From Verrucomicrobiota bacterium (GTDB lineage: Bacteria > Verrucomicrobiota > Verrucomicrobiia > Opitutales > UBA953), in the NCBI GenBank assembly GCA_015061905.1, contig SUVQ01000007.1:82498-146497 (forward strand): 64,000 nucleotides of DNA. The letters are read 5' to 3'. The notes under the pieces were generated by a model. It made no database searches. It was not told the origin of the DNA and was given only the letters and a program-made list of their open reading frames with translations. Numbering within the stretch: the stretch's first letter is position 1; each line of letters begins with the position of its first letter. Of the stretch, positions 1 to 9,651 are shown in pieces. The position numbers and the translations under genes were made by a program.

Positions 1-1196
1 TGGCGGGTCCGACGCCGGTTTCCGCGCTCATTCACGCGGCGACGATGGTTGCGGCGGGCGTGTTTTTCATGGTGCGTATTTTCTTCCTGCTCACGCCGGA
101 AGTGCTGACGACGATGCTTTGGCTTTGCGCGGGCATGGCGGCTCTCGGCGGGCTTTGCGCGCTCGGGCAAACGGATATTAAAAAATCGCTTGCGTATTCG
201 ACGCTTTCGCACCTCGGTTTCATGGGGGCGGCAATCGGTTTGGGGCTTCCCGAAATCGCGTTGTTGCACATGGCGATGCACGCGTTTTTCAAGGCGACTT
301 TGTTCCTTTGCTCCGGTTCGGTTATTCATGCCTGCCATCACGAGCAGGATATGACGAAGATGGGCGGTTTGTTGAAAAAAATGCCGATTACGGCGGCGGC
401 GTTTGTGGTCGCCGGGCTTTCGATTTGCGCGTTCCCGTGGTTTGCGGGTTGGTATTCGAAGGATATGATTTTGTCCGGCGCGTATTTGGAGGGAAATATT
501 CCGGCGTTTGTGGCGTTGGTGATTGCCGCAATCGGCACGACGCTTTACACGGGGCGCATGTTCGCGATGGTTTTCCTCGGGAACGCGCACGGACACGGAG
601 CGGCGCATGCGAAGGAATCTTCGGCTTGGATGACGCTCCCGCTCGTCGTTTTGGGCGTAATCTTTTCACTCGGAGCCGGCTGGTTCCTTGCGGGAACGAA
701 CGGGATTCCGTGGCTTGACGGAAAAATGAACGCGTTGTTCCCGGCGTCGGCGACGGAAGTTTTTGCACACGGCTATCATGATTTGCACGAAAAGCTTGCG
801 GATGCGGGCTTGGTCGCGCCGATGTTCATTCTCGGTGTAGTTATTTTGGTCGTCGGGCTTGGGCTTGCAGTGGTGTTTTACCGCACTTCGACGGGAGAAG
901 ATAAATTGCGGGAACATTCACCCGTTTTGTATAAGGCGTTGGAATATCGCTACATGGACGCATTTTACGGTTGGTATATTGAAAAAGTTCAGCAACGCGT
1001 GGCGATGTTTGTTGCCATGCTTGATACGGCTTTAATCAATATGCTGGCGATGCGCGGCGTGATCGGCGGCGTTCCCGCGATTCTCGGCTCGGTTGCCCGC
1101 CGCTATATTCAGAACGGCAGCGGCGGCGTTCCCGTTTTTTGGATTGCTTTCGGGGCGCTTGTGATTGCGGCGGCGCTTGTCTGCGGTGTTCTTTAA
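1..1196 (+). CDS. nuoL: NADH-quinone oxidoreductase subunit L (NuoL), C-terminal part
   Basis: This is a proton-pumping membrane subunit of respiratory complex I. The frame is open from the window edge (in frame with base 3) to TAA at 1194, so about 398 C-terminal residues are present and the start lies outside. The first residues read GPTPVSALIHAATM, the highly conserved central segment of the antiporter-like subunit. Many hydrophobic helices follow. The end has the amphipathic stretch expected for the lateral helix (around EYRYMDAFYGWYIEKVQQ) and a last membrane helix ending ALVIAAALVCGVL. nuoM follows after 22 bp with a GAGGAAGG ribosome site, so nuoL, nuoM and nuoN are one operon. Family assignment is firm; L rather than M or N rests on the lateral-helix tail and gene order. 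Confidence 0.95.
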   Translation, partial: AGPTPVSALIHAATMVAAGVFFMVRIFFLLTPEVLTTMLWLCAGMAALGGLCALGQTDIKKSLAYSTLSHLGFMGAAIGLGLPEIALLHMAMHAFFKATLFLCSGSVIHACHHEQDMTKMGGLLKKMPITAAAFVVAGLSICAFPWFAGWYSKDMILSGAYLEGNIPAFVALVIAAIGTTLYTGRMFAMVFLGNAHGHGAAHAKESSAWMTLPLVVLGVIFSLGAGWFLAGTNGIPWLDGKMNALFPASATEVFAHGYHDLHEKLADAGLVAPMFILGVVILVVGLGLAVVFYRTSTGEDKLREHSPVLYKALEYRYMDAFYGWYIEKVQQRVAMFVAMLDTALINMLAMRGVIGGVPAILGSVARRYIQNGSGGVPVFWIAFGALVIAAALVCGVL

Positions 1197-1218
1197 TTTT
1201 TAGAGGAAGGTTTTCAAA

Positions 1219-3132
1219 ATGAGCTGTGCTTCCACTCTCTTGCAAGTTGCCGTGGCGACGCCGTTGGTTGCGGCGTTGGCTTTGGCGTTTTCAAAATGGC
1301 TTCCGTGCGGTGCTAAGAAGGCGATTGCGGGCGTCGGGTTTGTCGTTCCCGTGTTGATTGCCGTAACGTTGCTTTGCGCGTTCCCGTGTGCGGAAAAGAT
1401 TAGCGGTTACGCGTTTTATTCTTTCTGCGAAATGCTGGGCGTTCCCTCGCTCGGTATTTGGTTGCAATTCGGATTAAACGGCATCTCGCTTCCGTTGTTT
1501 TTGATGGCGGCGGTCGTCGGCGTGGCGGCGGGCTTGCGAGCACTTTCAACGAAAAATGTTGAGCGTAGCGGTCTTTACTACGCGGTAACGCTCGTGATGT
1601 TCGGCGGCGTTCTCGGTGTGTTTTCCGCGATTGATGTATTCTCGTTTTACATTTTCCACGAGTTCGCGTTGATTCCGACCTTTGTCGCGATCCTGCTTTG
1701 GGGAGGCTACGGGCGTAAAACAACGGCGATTACGATGGCGATTTACCTCACGCTCGGCGCGATGATTTCTCTTGCCGGTTTGTTGGCTCTTTATTTTGCG
1801 GGCGCGGGCATCGGAGAATACGGATTCAGTTTCTTGGGAATTGCGCAGGCGGTTGCGAACGGCATGGTGCTCAACGGCGATGTGTCCGTGATTTTTGCGC
1901 TTCTGCTTTTCGGTTTCGGAATTTTGGTCTCGCTGTTCCCGTTCCACTCGTGGGCACCGGATACTTACGCGGTGGCTCCGACCCCGATTTCGATGCTTCA
2001 TGCGGGCGTTTTGAAAAAATTCGGGCTCTACGGGCTGATTCAGCTTGGCGCGCTTGCGCTCCCGCTCGGCTTGGCGGATTGGCAAAACTGGATTATTTGG
2101 CTCGCGCTCGGAAATATCGTGCTCATCGGTTTGATTACGATGACGCAGAAGGACCTGAAGCAAATGGTGGCATACAGTTCCGTGATGCACATGGGACCGA
2201 TTTTCCTCGGAATCGCGGCGTTCGCCATTTCCGGCGGAGATGTCGCCGGGCTTGGGGGCGCGGTTGTGCTGATGTTTGCGCACGGACTTTCGGTTGCGCT
2301 TTTGTTCCATCTCGGACAATCCGTTTACGACCGCACGGGAACGTATGACATGACGAAAATGGGCGGCTTGACGGCGAAGGTTCCGGTGCTGGCGGCGTTT
2401 TTCGTCGCGGCGACGATGGCGAGTATCGGTTTGCCGGGCTTCGCGAACTTCTGGGGCGAGCTCACGATTTTCACGTCGCTCGCGGATATTCAGCCGGCTT
2501 GGCTTCTCGGTGCGATTGTGCTTTCCATCGTGATTTCCGCGATTTACGGACTGCGAGCCGTGGCGAAAATTTTCTACGGAAAAAATACCGGAGCCGCTCT
2601 TTCGGACGAAGCCTTTGAAAATGTGCGCGACATCACGGTCTCCGAACGCGTTCCCGCGCTGATTCTTTTCGCGGCGCTGGTGGTTGTCGGATTTGTGCCG
2701 TCGCTGATTACGAAAAATATTGATGCGGCACTGAAAGCGGATTTCGCTCCGGCGGCAAAAGTATTTTGCGCGGGAAATTGCGGAGCGGAAGCGACGGATG
2801 AGGACATCATCATACTCGACGGACCGCTTCCGGTTTTGCCTGCCGTTCCCGCCGATAATTGCGAAAGCTGCGGGGAAGGGAAAGAGTTGATTCTTGCAAA
2901 GAACATCACGGTTACGGTTTCCGGAGCCGTGGAGGAAGAAGGCGATTTCGTTTTGTCTGCGGAGGACGCGACGCTGCTGAAGGCATTGGAGTTGGCAAAG
3001 GCGGATTCCGAAGCGACGTTTGCGGTGGTGCTTCGCGTAACGGCTCGCATTCCCGTGGATTTGGACGAGCTGAGAAACGGAGACGTCGAGGACGTTCCGC
3101 TTGAGGACGGCGATAAAATTTCTGTCGAATAA
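1219..3132 (+). CDS. nuoM: NADH-quinone oxidoreductase subunit M (NuoM) with C-terminal SLBB-like extension
   Basis: This is a complex I membrane subunit that takes part in proton translocation. Residues 1 to about 505 form the usual 14-helix antiporter fold, with the conserved segments FHSWAPDTYAVAPTPISMLHAG and KDLKQMVAYSSVMHMG. At 637 residues it is over 100 longer than a typical NuoM of about 500. The extra tail holds two cysteine pairs (CAGNC and CESC, about residues 515-557). From about residue 560 it has a soluble segment that begins ITVTVSGAVEEEGDF and ends VPLEDGDKISVE. The pattern VSGAV...LxxAL...VDLDELRNGD...PLxxGDKI is that of an SLBB beta-grasp domain. SLBB domains occur in NuoF and in polysaccharide export proteins, but I know of none on NuoM. 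The start follows a GAGGAAGG site. Confidence 0.95.
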   Translation: MSCASTLLQVAVATPLVAALALAFSKWLPCGAKKAIAGVGFVVPVLIAVTLLCAFPCAEKISGYAFYSFCEMLGVPSLGIWLQFGLNGISLPLFLMAAVVGVAAGLRALSTKNVERSGLYYAVTLVMFGGVLGVFSAIDVFSFYIFHEFALIPTFVAILLWGGYGRKTTAITMAIYLTLGAMISLAGLLALYFAGAGIGEYGFSFLGIAQAVANGMVLNGDVSVIFALLLFGFGILVSLFPFHSWAPDTYAVAPTPISMLHAGVLKKFGLYGLIQLGALALPLGLADWQNWIIWLALGNIVLIGLITMTQKDLKQMVAYSSVMHMGPIFLGIAAFAISGGDVAGLGGAVVLMFAHGLSVALLFHLGQSVYDRTGTYDMTKMGGLTAKVPVLAAFFVAATMASIGLPGFANFWGELTIFTSLADIQPAWLLGAIVLSIVISAIYGLRAVAKIFYGKNTGAALSDEAFENVRDITVSERVPALILFAALVVVGFVPSLITKNIDAALKADFAPAAKVFCAGNCGAEATDEDIIILDGPLPVLPAVPADNCESCGEGKELILAKNITVTVSGAVEEEGDFVLSAEDATLLKALELAKADSEATFAVVLRVTARIPVDLDELRNGDVEDVPLEDGDKISVE

Positions 3133-3161
3133 CGAGAATTTTTTTTCTGGAGATTTTTTTA

Positions 3162-4691
3162 ATGAATTCCGTAATTGAATTTTATAAAGCCTGGCAACCC
3201 GGCACGGATACGCTTCACATGTGCTTGCCGGAGATTGTGCTCGGTGTGTTGGCTCTTCTCGCTCTGGTTTTTGACGTGGCGTGCAAATGTTGCGGAGCGA
3301 AGCGTGCGGCGCGCGGATTTATCAATGCCGCGTTGATCGCGCTGGTGATTTGTCTCGTCGGCGGGGCGTTCCCGCAGTCGTGGGGCGCGGAACCGAAAAC
3401 GATTTTCGGCTATTCGCTTTTCGGGCAAATTTCGACACCGCTGTTTGTCGCGTGCGCATTTTTGGCAATCAATCTTTCCGGAATTGTGCGTTCCCGCGAA
3501 AGCAATTCCGAAATTTCGGCACCGGCAACGACGCACTTAATTTTGATTGCAACGGCGGCGGCTTCGCTCTTGCTGAAGGCGACAAATTTCGTGGCGTTTT
3601 TCGTTTTGCTTGAAACGCTGACGGTTTCGCTTTACGCGCTTGTCGGTTCAAACCGCAACAGCCCGTATTCGCTTGAAGCCGGTGTGAAATATCTGATTGC
3701 CGGCGGCGTTTCCGGCGGCTTGATGCTTTTCGGGATTGTTTTGCTTTACGGCGGCGCGGCGATGGCGGGAACGGCGGCTACGGCTCTTGCCGATCCGCTT
3801 GGCTATGGCACGATTGCATCTTTCCTTTTGCAAAATCCGGACAATTTGGTTGGCATCGTCGGTGCGGGGTTGGTGCTCGCCGGAGTGATGTTTAAGCTCG
3901 GCGTGTTCCCGATGCAGTTTTGGATTCCGGACGTTTATCAGGGCGCGCCGACACACGTTACGTTTTTCTTGGCGACGGTCTCGAAGGCGACGGGCTTTTT
4001 CCTGATGGCGATTTTGCTCTCGGTTTTCGGCGGAATTTGGGAAACGCTTCTGCCCGTGCTTTTGGCGTGCACGTTGATTTCCGTTGTTTACGCGAACGTA
4101 ACGGCTCTCGGGCAACGCAACGTGAAGCGTTTGCTGGGGCTTTCCGGTGTCTCGCACGCCGGCTATCTGATGCTCGGCTTGTTGGGTGCGGTTGCCGTTG
4201 CGCGTGAAGCGTCCGATCCGCAGTGGATTGTTTTGATGCTTGTGCTCGTTGTTGCGTATTTGCTTGTTTACATTTTGACGGTGTATCCGATTTTCTCGGT
4301 GATGACGCGTATGCCGCAGTCGGATGATGCTCTGCAAAGCCTCGACGATTACGAAGGTTTGTCGAAGAACAATCCGCTTTTTGCGGGAACGCTGGCTTTC
4401 GCTTTGGCTTCGCTTGCGGGGATCCCGCCGGCGGTCGGGTTTATTGCAAAGCTCGGCATTTTGTTTGTGCTTTTCCAAGCCGGATTCTACGGCACGATTG
4501 CTGTGATGCTGGTATGTGTGGTAGTCAGTATTTACTACTATTTCGGCTGGTTCCGTGCGGCGTTTTCTGCGGACGAATCCGGCAAGGGAAAGGCGTATTT
4601 GCCGACGGGAACGTGCGCACGCATTGTGCTGATAGGCTTTTCCGCGCTGATGATTTTGGCATCTTTGGCATACTGGGATGTCATTTCCTAA
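3162..4691 (+). CDS. nuoN: NADH-quinone oxidoreductase subunit N (NuoN)
   Basis: This is the third antiporter-like membrane subunit of complex I in this operon, 509 residues. The conserved core reads FKLGVFPMQFWIPDVYQGAP, followed by RNVKRLLGLSGVSHAGYLMLG, both typical of the NuoN/ND2 family. It starts 29 bp after nuoM and ends the operon: a hairpin with a T-run follows at 4719-4754. Subunits A to K are not in the window and presumably lie upstream. Nothing unusual was seen in length or motifs. Confidence 0.95.
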   Translation: MNSVIEFYKAWQPGTDTLHMCLPEIVLGVLALLALVFDVACKCCGAKRAARGFINAALIALVICLVGGAFPQSWGAEPKTIFGYSLFGQISTPLFVACAFLAINLSGIVRSRESNSEISAPATTHLILIATAAASLLLKATNFVAFFVLLETLTVSLYALVGSNRNSPYSLEAGVKYLIAGGVSGGLMLFGIVLLYGGAAMAGTAATALADPLGYGTIASFLLQNPDNLVGIVGAGLVLAGVMFKLGVFPMQFWIPDVYQGAPTHVTFFLATVSKATGFFLMAILLSVFGGIWETLLPVLLACTLISVVYANVTALGQRNVKRLLGLSGVSHAGYLMLGLLGAVAVAREASDPQWIVLMLVLVVAYLLVYILTVYPIFSVMTRMPQSDDALQSLDDYEGLSKNNPLFAGTLAFALASLAGIPPAVGFIAKLGILFVLFQAGFYGTIAVMLVCVVVSIYYYFGWFRAAFSADESGKGKAYLPTGTCARIVLIGFSALMILASLAYWDVIS

Positions 4692-4718
4692 CGGCTCCCG
4701 AAGAAAATTTTACGAGAA

Positions 4719-4754
4719 ATTAGAGTGGCGAAATGCCGCTCTAATTTTTTTTTT
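4719..4754 (+). terminator. Intrinsic terminator after nuoN
   Basis: An 11-bp stem (ATTAGAGTGGC with GCCGCTCTAAT, one G-T position) with a 5-base loop is followed by ten T residues. It closes the nuo operon. Unlike most terminators in this window, its stem does not contain the CGGGAACG motif. Confidence 0.85.
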
Positions 4755-4859
4755 CAAAAAATAGAATTGTCCAGAGGGCAATTTTATTGTTTCATTTGCG
4801 TCAATCCGCAGAAAGCCTCGTTTCTGTAGCCTCATTAATTTCCCCCAACGATTTCTAAA

Positions 4860-7800
4860 ATGCTTAAAAAATCCCGTTCGTATGCATTGGCAGCGGCAGC
4901 TCTTGCGGCTGTGTTTATCGCTCTTACGCCGGTAGCGGCTCCGTCCGTGTTCGCACAGGCGGCACCGGCTCAACAAAAGAAATCTCCGCTCGAAATTGAA
5001 GCGGAAAATGCCTACAAGCTTGCCAACGAAAAGAAATATCCGGAAGCAATTGCGGCGTTTAAAGCTCTCAAAAACGGAAAATACAAAGATTGGCTTGAAA
5101 CTAATGAAATGGTTTCGGCACTTGATTATCAAATCGCCGCCTGTCTTATTGCTCAAAAAAAATGGGCGGAAGCGGAAGCGGAATTGAAGGCGTTTGTTGA
5201 GAAATATCCGAAAGATGCGCAGTTGACGGATGTCCGCCTCGCGCTTGTCAATTGCTATGTCCAGCAGGAACGCTGGGAAGACGCGCGTGTAACGGTGGAC
5301 GTGATTTTGAAATGGCTTGAGCGCAATCCCAATCCGGGGCTTGCGATTAAGGCGATGTTGGCGCGTGTGGACCTCCTTCAGCGCGAAGGCGCGGCGAAAG
5401 ATAAGGCGGGAACGAAACCGCCGGAAGGTGTGGATTCTTGGGAAAAACTGGCTTTGGCGACGAGTGCGCAAGCTCTTTACAGCTTGACGAATAATAACAT
5501 CAATTCCTCGGAAATGATTGAAGCTCGCCAAAAGCTGATCAACATTTATCGCAAGCTCGGGCGCGTCGGCGAAGCAAATGCGTTGAAGGAAAAAGTCGAT
5601 GCTTATATTTCCGGAAAAGGCGGAGAACTCGATCCCGCCGGCTTGATTCGCTCCAACATGCAGAATTTGGAAGTCGGCGACGATTATTTCAGCCAAGCAC
5701 AGGAAATCGATCCCGAGGCGGCAGACGATGCGGAATTTGCCCGACGGAAAGAGCTTTTCCGCCAGGCTCTTCAAATTTATCAGGGCGTGATGCGTAAATC
5801 CGCCTTGGTTAAATGTTTCGGTCCGGCACTTGAATCTGCGAAAGCCGCAGTAGAGCAGGCAAAAAAAGCCGGCGGCGAAACGCCGGACGAGAAAGCTCAG
5901 GCGCGTATTGATAAAGCGGAAGAAGAGCTTGCCGAACTCGAAGAATACAAAACCGCATTTGATGCGAACAAAGATTTTGATGCTCTCATTTCTTTCCGTA
6001 TCGGTGCCGGTTTGATTTCTCTGGATCGTTTTTGGGAAGCTTATGTCGCTTTCGGCGATATTCTCCAAAATCACAAGGATTTCGATCTGCTTAGCACGGC
6101 AACGTATTATTACATTCTTACCTTGCGTGCAATGGGGCGCGACAACGAAGCGCAGGCAGAATGCAAGAAATTTATCGAAACCTACAAGAACACGAAAGAG
6201 AAGGGCGACGAGCTCGGTCGCGTGGCTCTTTTGCTCGGACAAATTTCTTATGACAAAGGCGATTACAAGGACGCAATCGAGCAGCTTCAGTGGGTGAAGC
6301 AAAATGTCGAAAAGCTTCCGCTCGATGTTAATTGCCAAATTGATTGGTTTATCATTGCTGCGAATTTCTCGCGTTGCCCGTGGGGGATTCTCAACGACGA
6401 AGAAAAAGAATACATCAAGGGAATGGGGAAACCCGGTTATAAACCGAAACTTTCCCAGGAATCTCAGAAAACGCTCTCTCTGATTGATGCGTTCCTCGAA
6501 AAGTATCAGTCCAATATGGATTTCTCGCCGGTCGTCGAAGAAATGCTTTACCGTCGTGCGCTTCTGTTCTTCTATTCGACGATGTTGCCGGAAACGAAGG
6601 CGGCGTTTGAAGTTTATGTCGACAAATACCCGGAAGGGCAGTTTATTCCGGACGCGCGTTACCGCCTTGCCGTGGTTCAAAACGGGATTCGCCCGCCGCA
6701 GACGCAGGACGTTGTCAGCCGTTGCACGAACTGGATTAAGGATTATTTCGACGTAGACGATAAAACCGTTCTCAATTCGTTGGCGGTTCCGAAAGTGCGC
6801 GAAGACGTTTCCGTTAATATCGCGGACTCCGTTGCTTACCAGCTTCCGGAAGTTTATACCTTGCTCGGGGACGCGAACAAAAGCCTCGCCGAAGCCGTGA
6901 AGGGCTCGGACGTTCGCCAAGGGCTCGGGAACAAGAAAATCGCGAAGTTCACGCAAAGCGATTTGCGCAAGAAACAAAAATACATGGACGCGAGCGTGGA
7001 TGCTTATATTCTCGCTGCGAAAACGGCGCGCTATAATCCGGACGCCTTGTATTTTTCACTGAATGAGCTCGACAAGCAACTTCCGCAGATTGAAGGCGGT
7101 TATGCACGCTTGCTCGATCTTTACGACACGCTTTACAACTGGGATCCGTCCTCGCCGGAAGCGTTGAATTATCTTTTCAAGAAAGTTGATTATACGGTGC
7201 GTAAAGCGCGTTCCGAAGCTCAGGGTATGCAGCAGGCGGAAAAGCTTGCGCATATTGCCAAGGCACAGGACGAAACCCGTAAAATCATGGCGGACGCGAT
7301 TTTGAAAAACATCAACGACCCGCGTCAGGACGGCGTGGAAACGTTGATTGACGACCTCGCATCCCGCTTCGCGGACAAGGTAAAAAAACATCCCGCACCG
7401 AAAGAAGGGCAAGTGCTCCCGCCCCGCGACCCGAAAGAATACACGGTGGAAAAAGCCGTGGCGGACATGAAAACCTTGCTGAATCTCACCGGAGATTCGC
7501 AGGCTTCTTTGGTCGCCCGTGCCCGCGGGCTTTATGCGGAATCGGTGATTTACGATAATCTCGCGTTCCTTAACGCTCGCCGGAATCCGCCGGAAAGCAA
7601 TCGCCTCGCCTCCAAGCGCGACGATCTTTACCGAAGCCTTGCGGCGCAACACAAGCCGGACGAACTCAGCCCGATGATTCTTTCCAAGGTCGGTTCTTAC
7701 CTGCTTGATCGCGGGGACGTCGCAAAGGCGGAAGAATTTTTCAAATATGTTTTGGATTTCTACAAGGGCTCCGAATCCGCCGAGTTTTCCTTCGAAGGCG

Positions 7801-8369
7801 AAGGCAGAATCCTTCTCGACCGCAAGGAATACAAAAAAGCGTATGAGATTTTCAACGAGGCAATTGAAGGAAATGTTGCCTACATGTTGGAACCGGACCT
7901 CCGCCTCGGTCGCGCGCAGGCACTCATTTTGATGTCGGATGCCGACGCTTCCTCGCTCAATATCGCCGACCGTTTTGAAAATGCGACGGCGGAGTTGAAC
8001 TACATCAAAAGCATCAAGGAATGGCGCGGACGCCCGACGGCGGCATCGCTTTATTACCTGGGGCAGATTAAGGAAATGAAGGCGGAGAAAGAAAAAGACC
8101 GCACCAAGCGGGAAGATCTTTACAAGTCTGCAATCGGCGATTACCGGATCTGCTATCTGACGTGGAAAAAATATCCGGAATTTGCGGCGAAAGCGATGCT
8201 TCGCTCCGGGATTGTGTTCAAAGACAAGCTCGGTCGCCCGAGCGACGGTGTAAATCCTTCCGATGCCGAAGCGGCAAAATTGATTTTCCTTCAGATGACG
8301 GAAGAGTCCAGCCGTTACAAAAATACGCCGGAAGGCAAAAAGGCAGCCGAGTTCCTCCAAACAATGTAA
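4860..8369 (+). CDS. Large secreted tetratricopeptide-repeat protein
   Basis: A 1169-residue protein with a clear signal peptide (MLKKSRSY, alanine-rich core, cleavage near VFAQA at about residue 34), so it acts in the periplasm or at the outer membrane. The rest is almost entirely helical. Several TPR-like units are visible, for example YKLANEKKYPEAIAAFKAL near residue 52, KKWAEAEAELKAFVEKYP near 100 and KGDYKDAIEQLQWVKQ near 465. No enzymatic motif was recognised. It heads a run of five co-directional genes ending in ExbB and two ExbD proteins, so a scaffold role in a proton-motive-force driven envelope machine is inferred. It contains only one CGGGAACG motif in 3.5 kb, far below its neighbours. 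Exact function is unknown. Confidence 0.85.
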   Translation: MLKKSRSYALAAAALAAVFIALTPVAAPSVFAQAAPAQQKKSPLEIEAENAYKLANEKKYPEAIAAFKALKNGKYKDWLETNEMVSALDYQIAACLIAQKKWAEAEAELKAFVEKYPKDAQLTDVRLALVNCYVQQERWEDARVTVDVILKWLERNPNPGLAIKAMLARVDLLQREGAAKDKAGTKPPEGVDSWEKLALATSAQALYSLTNNNINSSEMIEARQKLINIYRKLGRVGEANALKEKVDAYISGKGGELDPAGLIRSNMQNLEVGDDYFSQAQEIDPEAADDAEFARRKELFRQALQIYQGVMRKSALVKCFGPALESAKAAVEQAKKAGGETPDEKAQARIDKAEEELAELEEYKTAFDANKDFDALISFRIGAGLISLDRFWEAYVAFGDILQNHKDFDLLSTATYYYILTLRAMGRDNEAQAECKKFIETYKNTKEKGDELGRVALLLGQISYDKGDYKDAIEQLQWVKQNVEKLPLDVNCQIDWFIIAANFSRCPWGILNDEEKEYIKGMGKPGYKPKLSQESQKTLSLIDAFLEKYQSNMDFSPVVEEMLYRRALLFFYSTMLPETKAAFEVYVDKYPEGQFIPDARYRLAVVQNGIRPPQTQDVVSRCTNWIKDYFDVDDKTVLNSLAVPKVREDVSVNIADSVAYQLPEVYTLLGDANKSLAEAVKGSDVRQGLGNKKIAKFTQSDLRKKQKYMDASVDAYILAAKTARYNPDALYFSLNELDKQLPQIEGGYARLLDLYDTLYNWDPSSPEALNYLFKKVDYTVRKARSEAQGMQQAEKLAHIAKAQDETRKIMADAILKNINDPRQDGVETLIDDLASRFADKVKKHPAPKEGQVLPPRDPKEYTVEKAVADMKTLLNLTGDSQASLVARARGLYAESVIYDNLAFLNARRNPPESNRLASKRDDLYRSLAAQHKPDELSPMILSKVGSYLLDRGDVAKAEEFFKYVLDFYKGSESAEFSFEGEGRILLDRKEYKKAYEIFNEAIEGNVAYMLEPDLRLGRAQALILMSDADASSLNIADRFENATAELNYIKSIKEWRGRPTAASLYYLGQIKEMKAEKEKDRTKREDLYKSAIGDYRICYLTWKKYPEFAAKAMLRSGIVFKDKLGRPSDGVNPSDAEAAKLIFLQMTEESSRYKNTPEGKKAAEFLQTM

Positions 8370-8391
8370 ATAACCTCTGTTTTTCACGATT

Positions 8392-9576
8392 ATGAAAAAG
8401 AAATTTTTACAGTTTTTAGCACTTGCAGCTCTTATTGCCGTTCCCGCGACAAGCGCGTTCGCGCAAGCCGCTCCCGCCGCAAATAATGTGGGAGACGTGA
8501 TTAAGGCGGCGGATACAAAAAAGAAAAAACGCGTTGTCATTAAATTCGGTTTTGAAAAACCGGTGCGCCAAACCTGGGAAGTCAACTACCCCGAAAAGCT
8601 TTTGCCGCCGGGAGCGAAGAAACCGAAGGCGCGTTTGACGGCTGCAAATTTAAAAGATTCTCCGCGCGGCGTAATGGTTGTTAAGGAAAACGTGGACTTG
8701 CAGACCGGAATGCGCTTTACCGACGAAGTTCCGCTGAAAAACGTTGTCGGAATTATTTGGGAAAACGAAACCCAGCTGAAAGACGCCCGTAATGAATTGG
8801 TGCAGGGGAATCCTGCGGCGGCGCTTGCAACGGCGGAACGCTTCTTGGCTTTCTTTAAAGACCTGAAAGCCATTCCGGGATCGCTTTGGCTCGAAGCCGC
8901 CGTTATCAAGCTCGATGCTCTCGACCTTCAGGAAAACGATGCCATCATGGATTCGTTTATCCGCGAACTTCAAGATGCTCCGGGCTGGGAAAAAATTGAA
9001 GGCTTGCCGGAACGCATCAAGCTTGTTCGTCTTCGCCAGCAATTGCGTAAGGGCGATTTTCAACGCGTTCTTCGCGACGCGGGAGAAATGATGAAAACCA
9101 CCGATGACCAGTCGACGCTTGCTCAGCTGACAATGCTGAAAGGGCAGGCGGAGTTTAATCTCGGAAAGTATGAAGACGCTCTCTACACCTTCCTTCGCGT
9201 TCCCGTTTTCTACGGGAATCAAACCGAATACGTTCCCGCGTCGAAACTTGGCGTCGCTCGTTGCTTCCTGAAGTTGGACAGCCCGGATCGCAAGGCACAG
9301 AATCTCCCGGCTCTCGCCGAATCTTATATCATGGAAGTCGTTACCGAATATTCCATGACTCCGGAAGCAAAAGAAGCCCTCGCGCTCTTGCCGAAGGACA
9401 AACAGGCGGCGCTCGCATCGCGAAATTCGCTTGAAGACGACCAGAAACGCGCAATGATTGCCGCTTCTATCGCCTCCGACGGGAACGATGCGTCCTCCTC
9501 TGAAGTCAGCGACGGAAGCGAAGATCTCATCGTCGAAGACGAAGAAATCGAAATTGACGATTCGGAAACAGAATAA
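8392..9576 (+). CDS. Secreted TPR-containing protein of the ExbBD operon
   Basis: A 394-residue protein with a signal peptide (MKKKFLQFLALAALIAVPATSAFA, cleavage near residue 24). The first part is a basic region around KKKKRVVIKFGFEKP. Helical repeats follow with TPR character (ARNELVQGNPAAALATAERF; LKGQAEFNLGKYEDALYTFLRVP). The C-terminus is very acidic and low in complexity (DLIVEDEEIEIDDSETE). It starts 22 bp after the large TPR gene, and ExbB follows after 75 bp. I do not recognise a named family. Its place in the operon suggests a periplasmic partner of the TPR protein or of the ExbD proteins. Confidence 0.8.
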   Translation: MKKKFLQFLALAALIAVPATSAFAQAAPAANNVGDVIKAADTKKKKRVVIKFGFEKPVRQTWEVNYPEKLLPPGAKKPKARLTAANLKDSPRGVMVVKENVDLQTGMRFTDEVPLKNVVGIIWENETQLKDARNELVQGNPAAALATAERFLAFFKDLKAIPGSLWLEAAVIKLDALDLQENDAIMDSFIRELQDAPGWEKIEGLPERIKLVRLRQQLRKGDFQRVLRDAGEMMKTTDDQSTLAQLTMLKGQAEFNLGKYEDALYTFLRVPVFYGNQTEYVPASKLGVARCFLKLDSPDRKAQNLPALAESYIMEVVTEYSMTPEAKEALALLPKDKQAALASRNSLEDDQKRAMIAASIASDGNDASSSEVSDGSEDLIVEDEEIEIDDSETE

Positions 9577-9651
9577 ATTCGCATTACACACTATTTTTCT
9601 TTTTAATACAGACAATTCATTAACCCCCTTAACCCCTCTATTTTAATCGCT

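Noticed and set aside
4710..6977. Long minus-strand open frame of 755 residues opposite the TPR gene
   Set aside because: It is the complement of a gene with signal peptide and TPR pattern. The frame is rich in Phe and Arg with no motifs, as expected for an antisense shadow in GC-biased coding DNA.
7056..8585. Minus-strand frame of 509 residues across the end of the TPR gene and start of the next
   Set aside because: It spans two well-supported genes on the other strand and has no recognisable domain.
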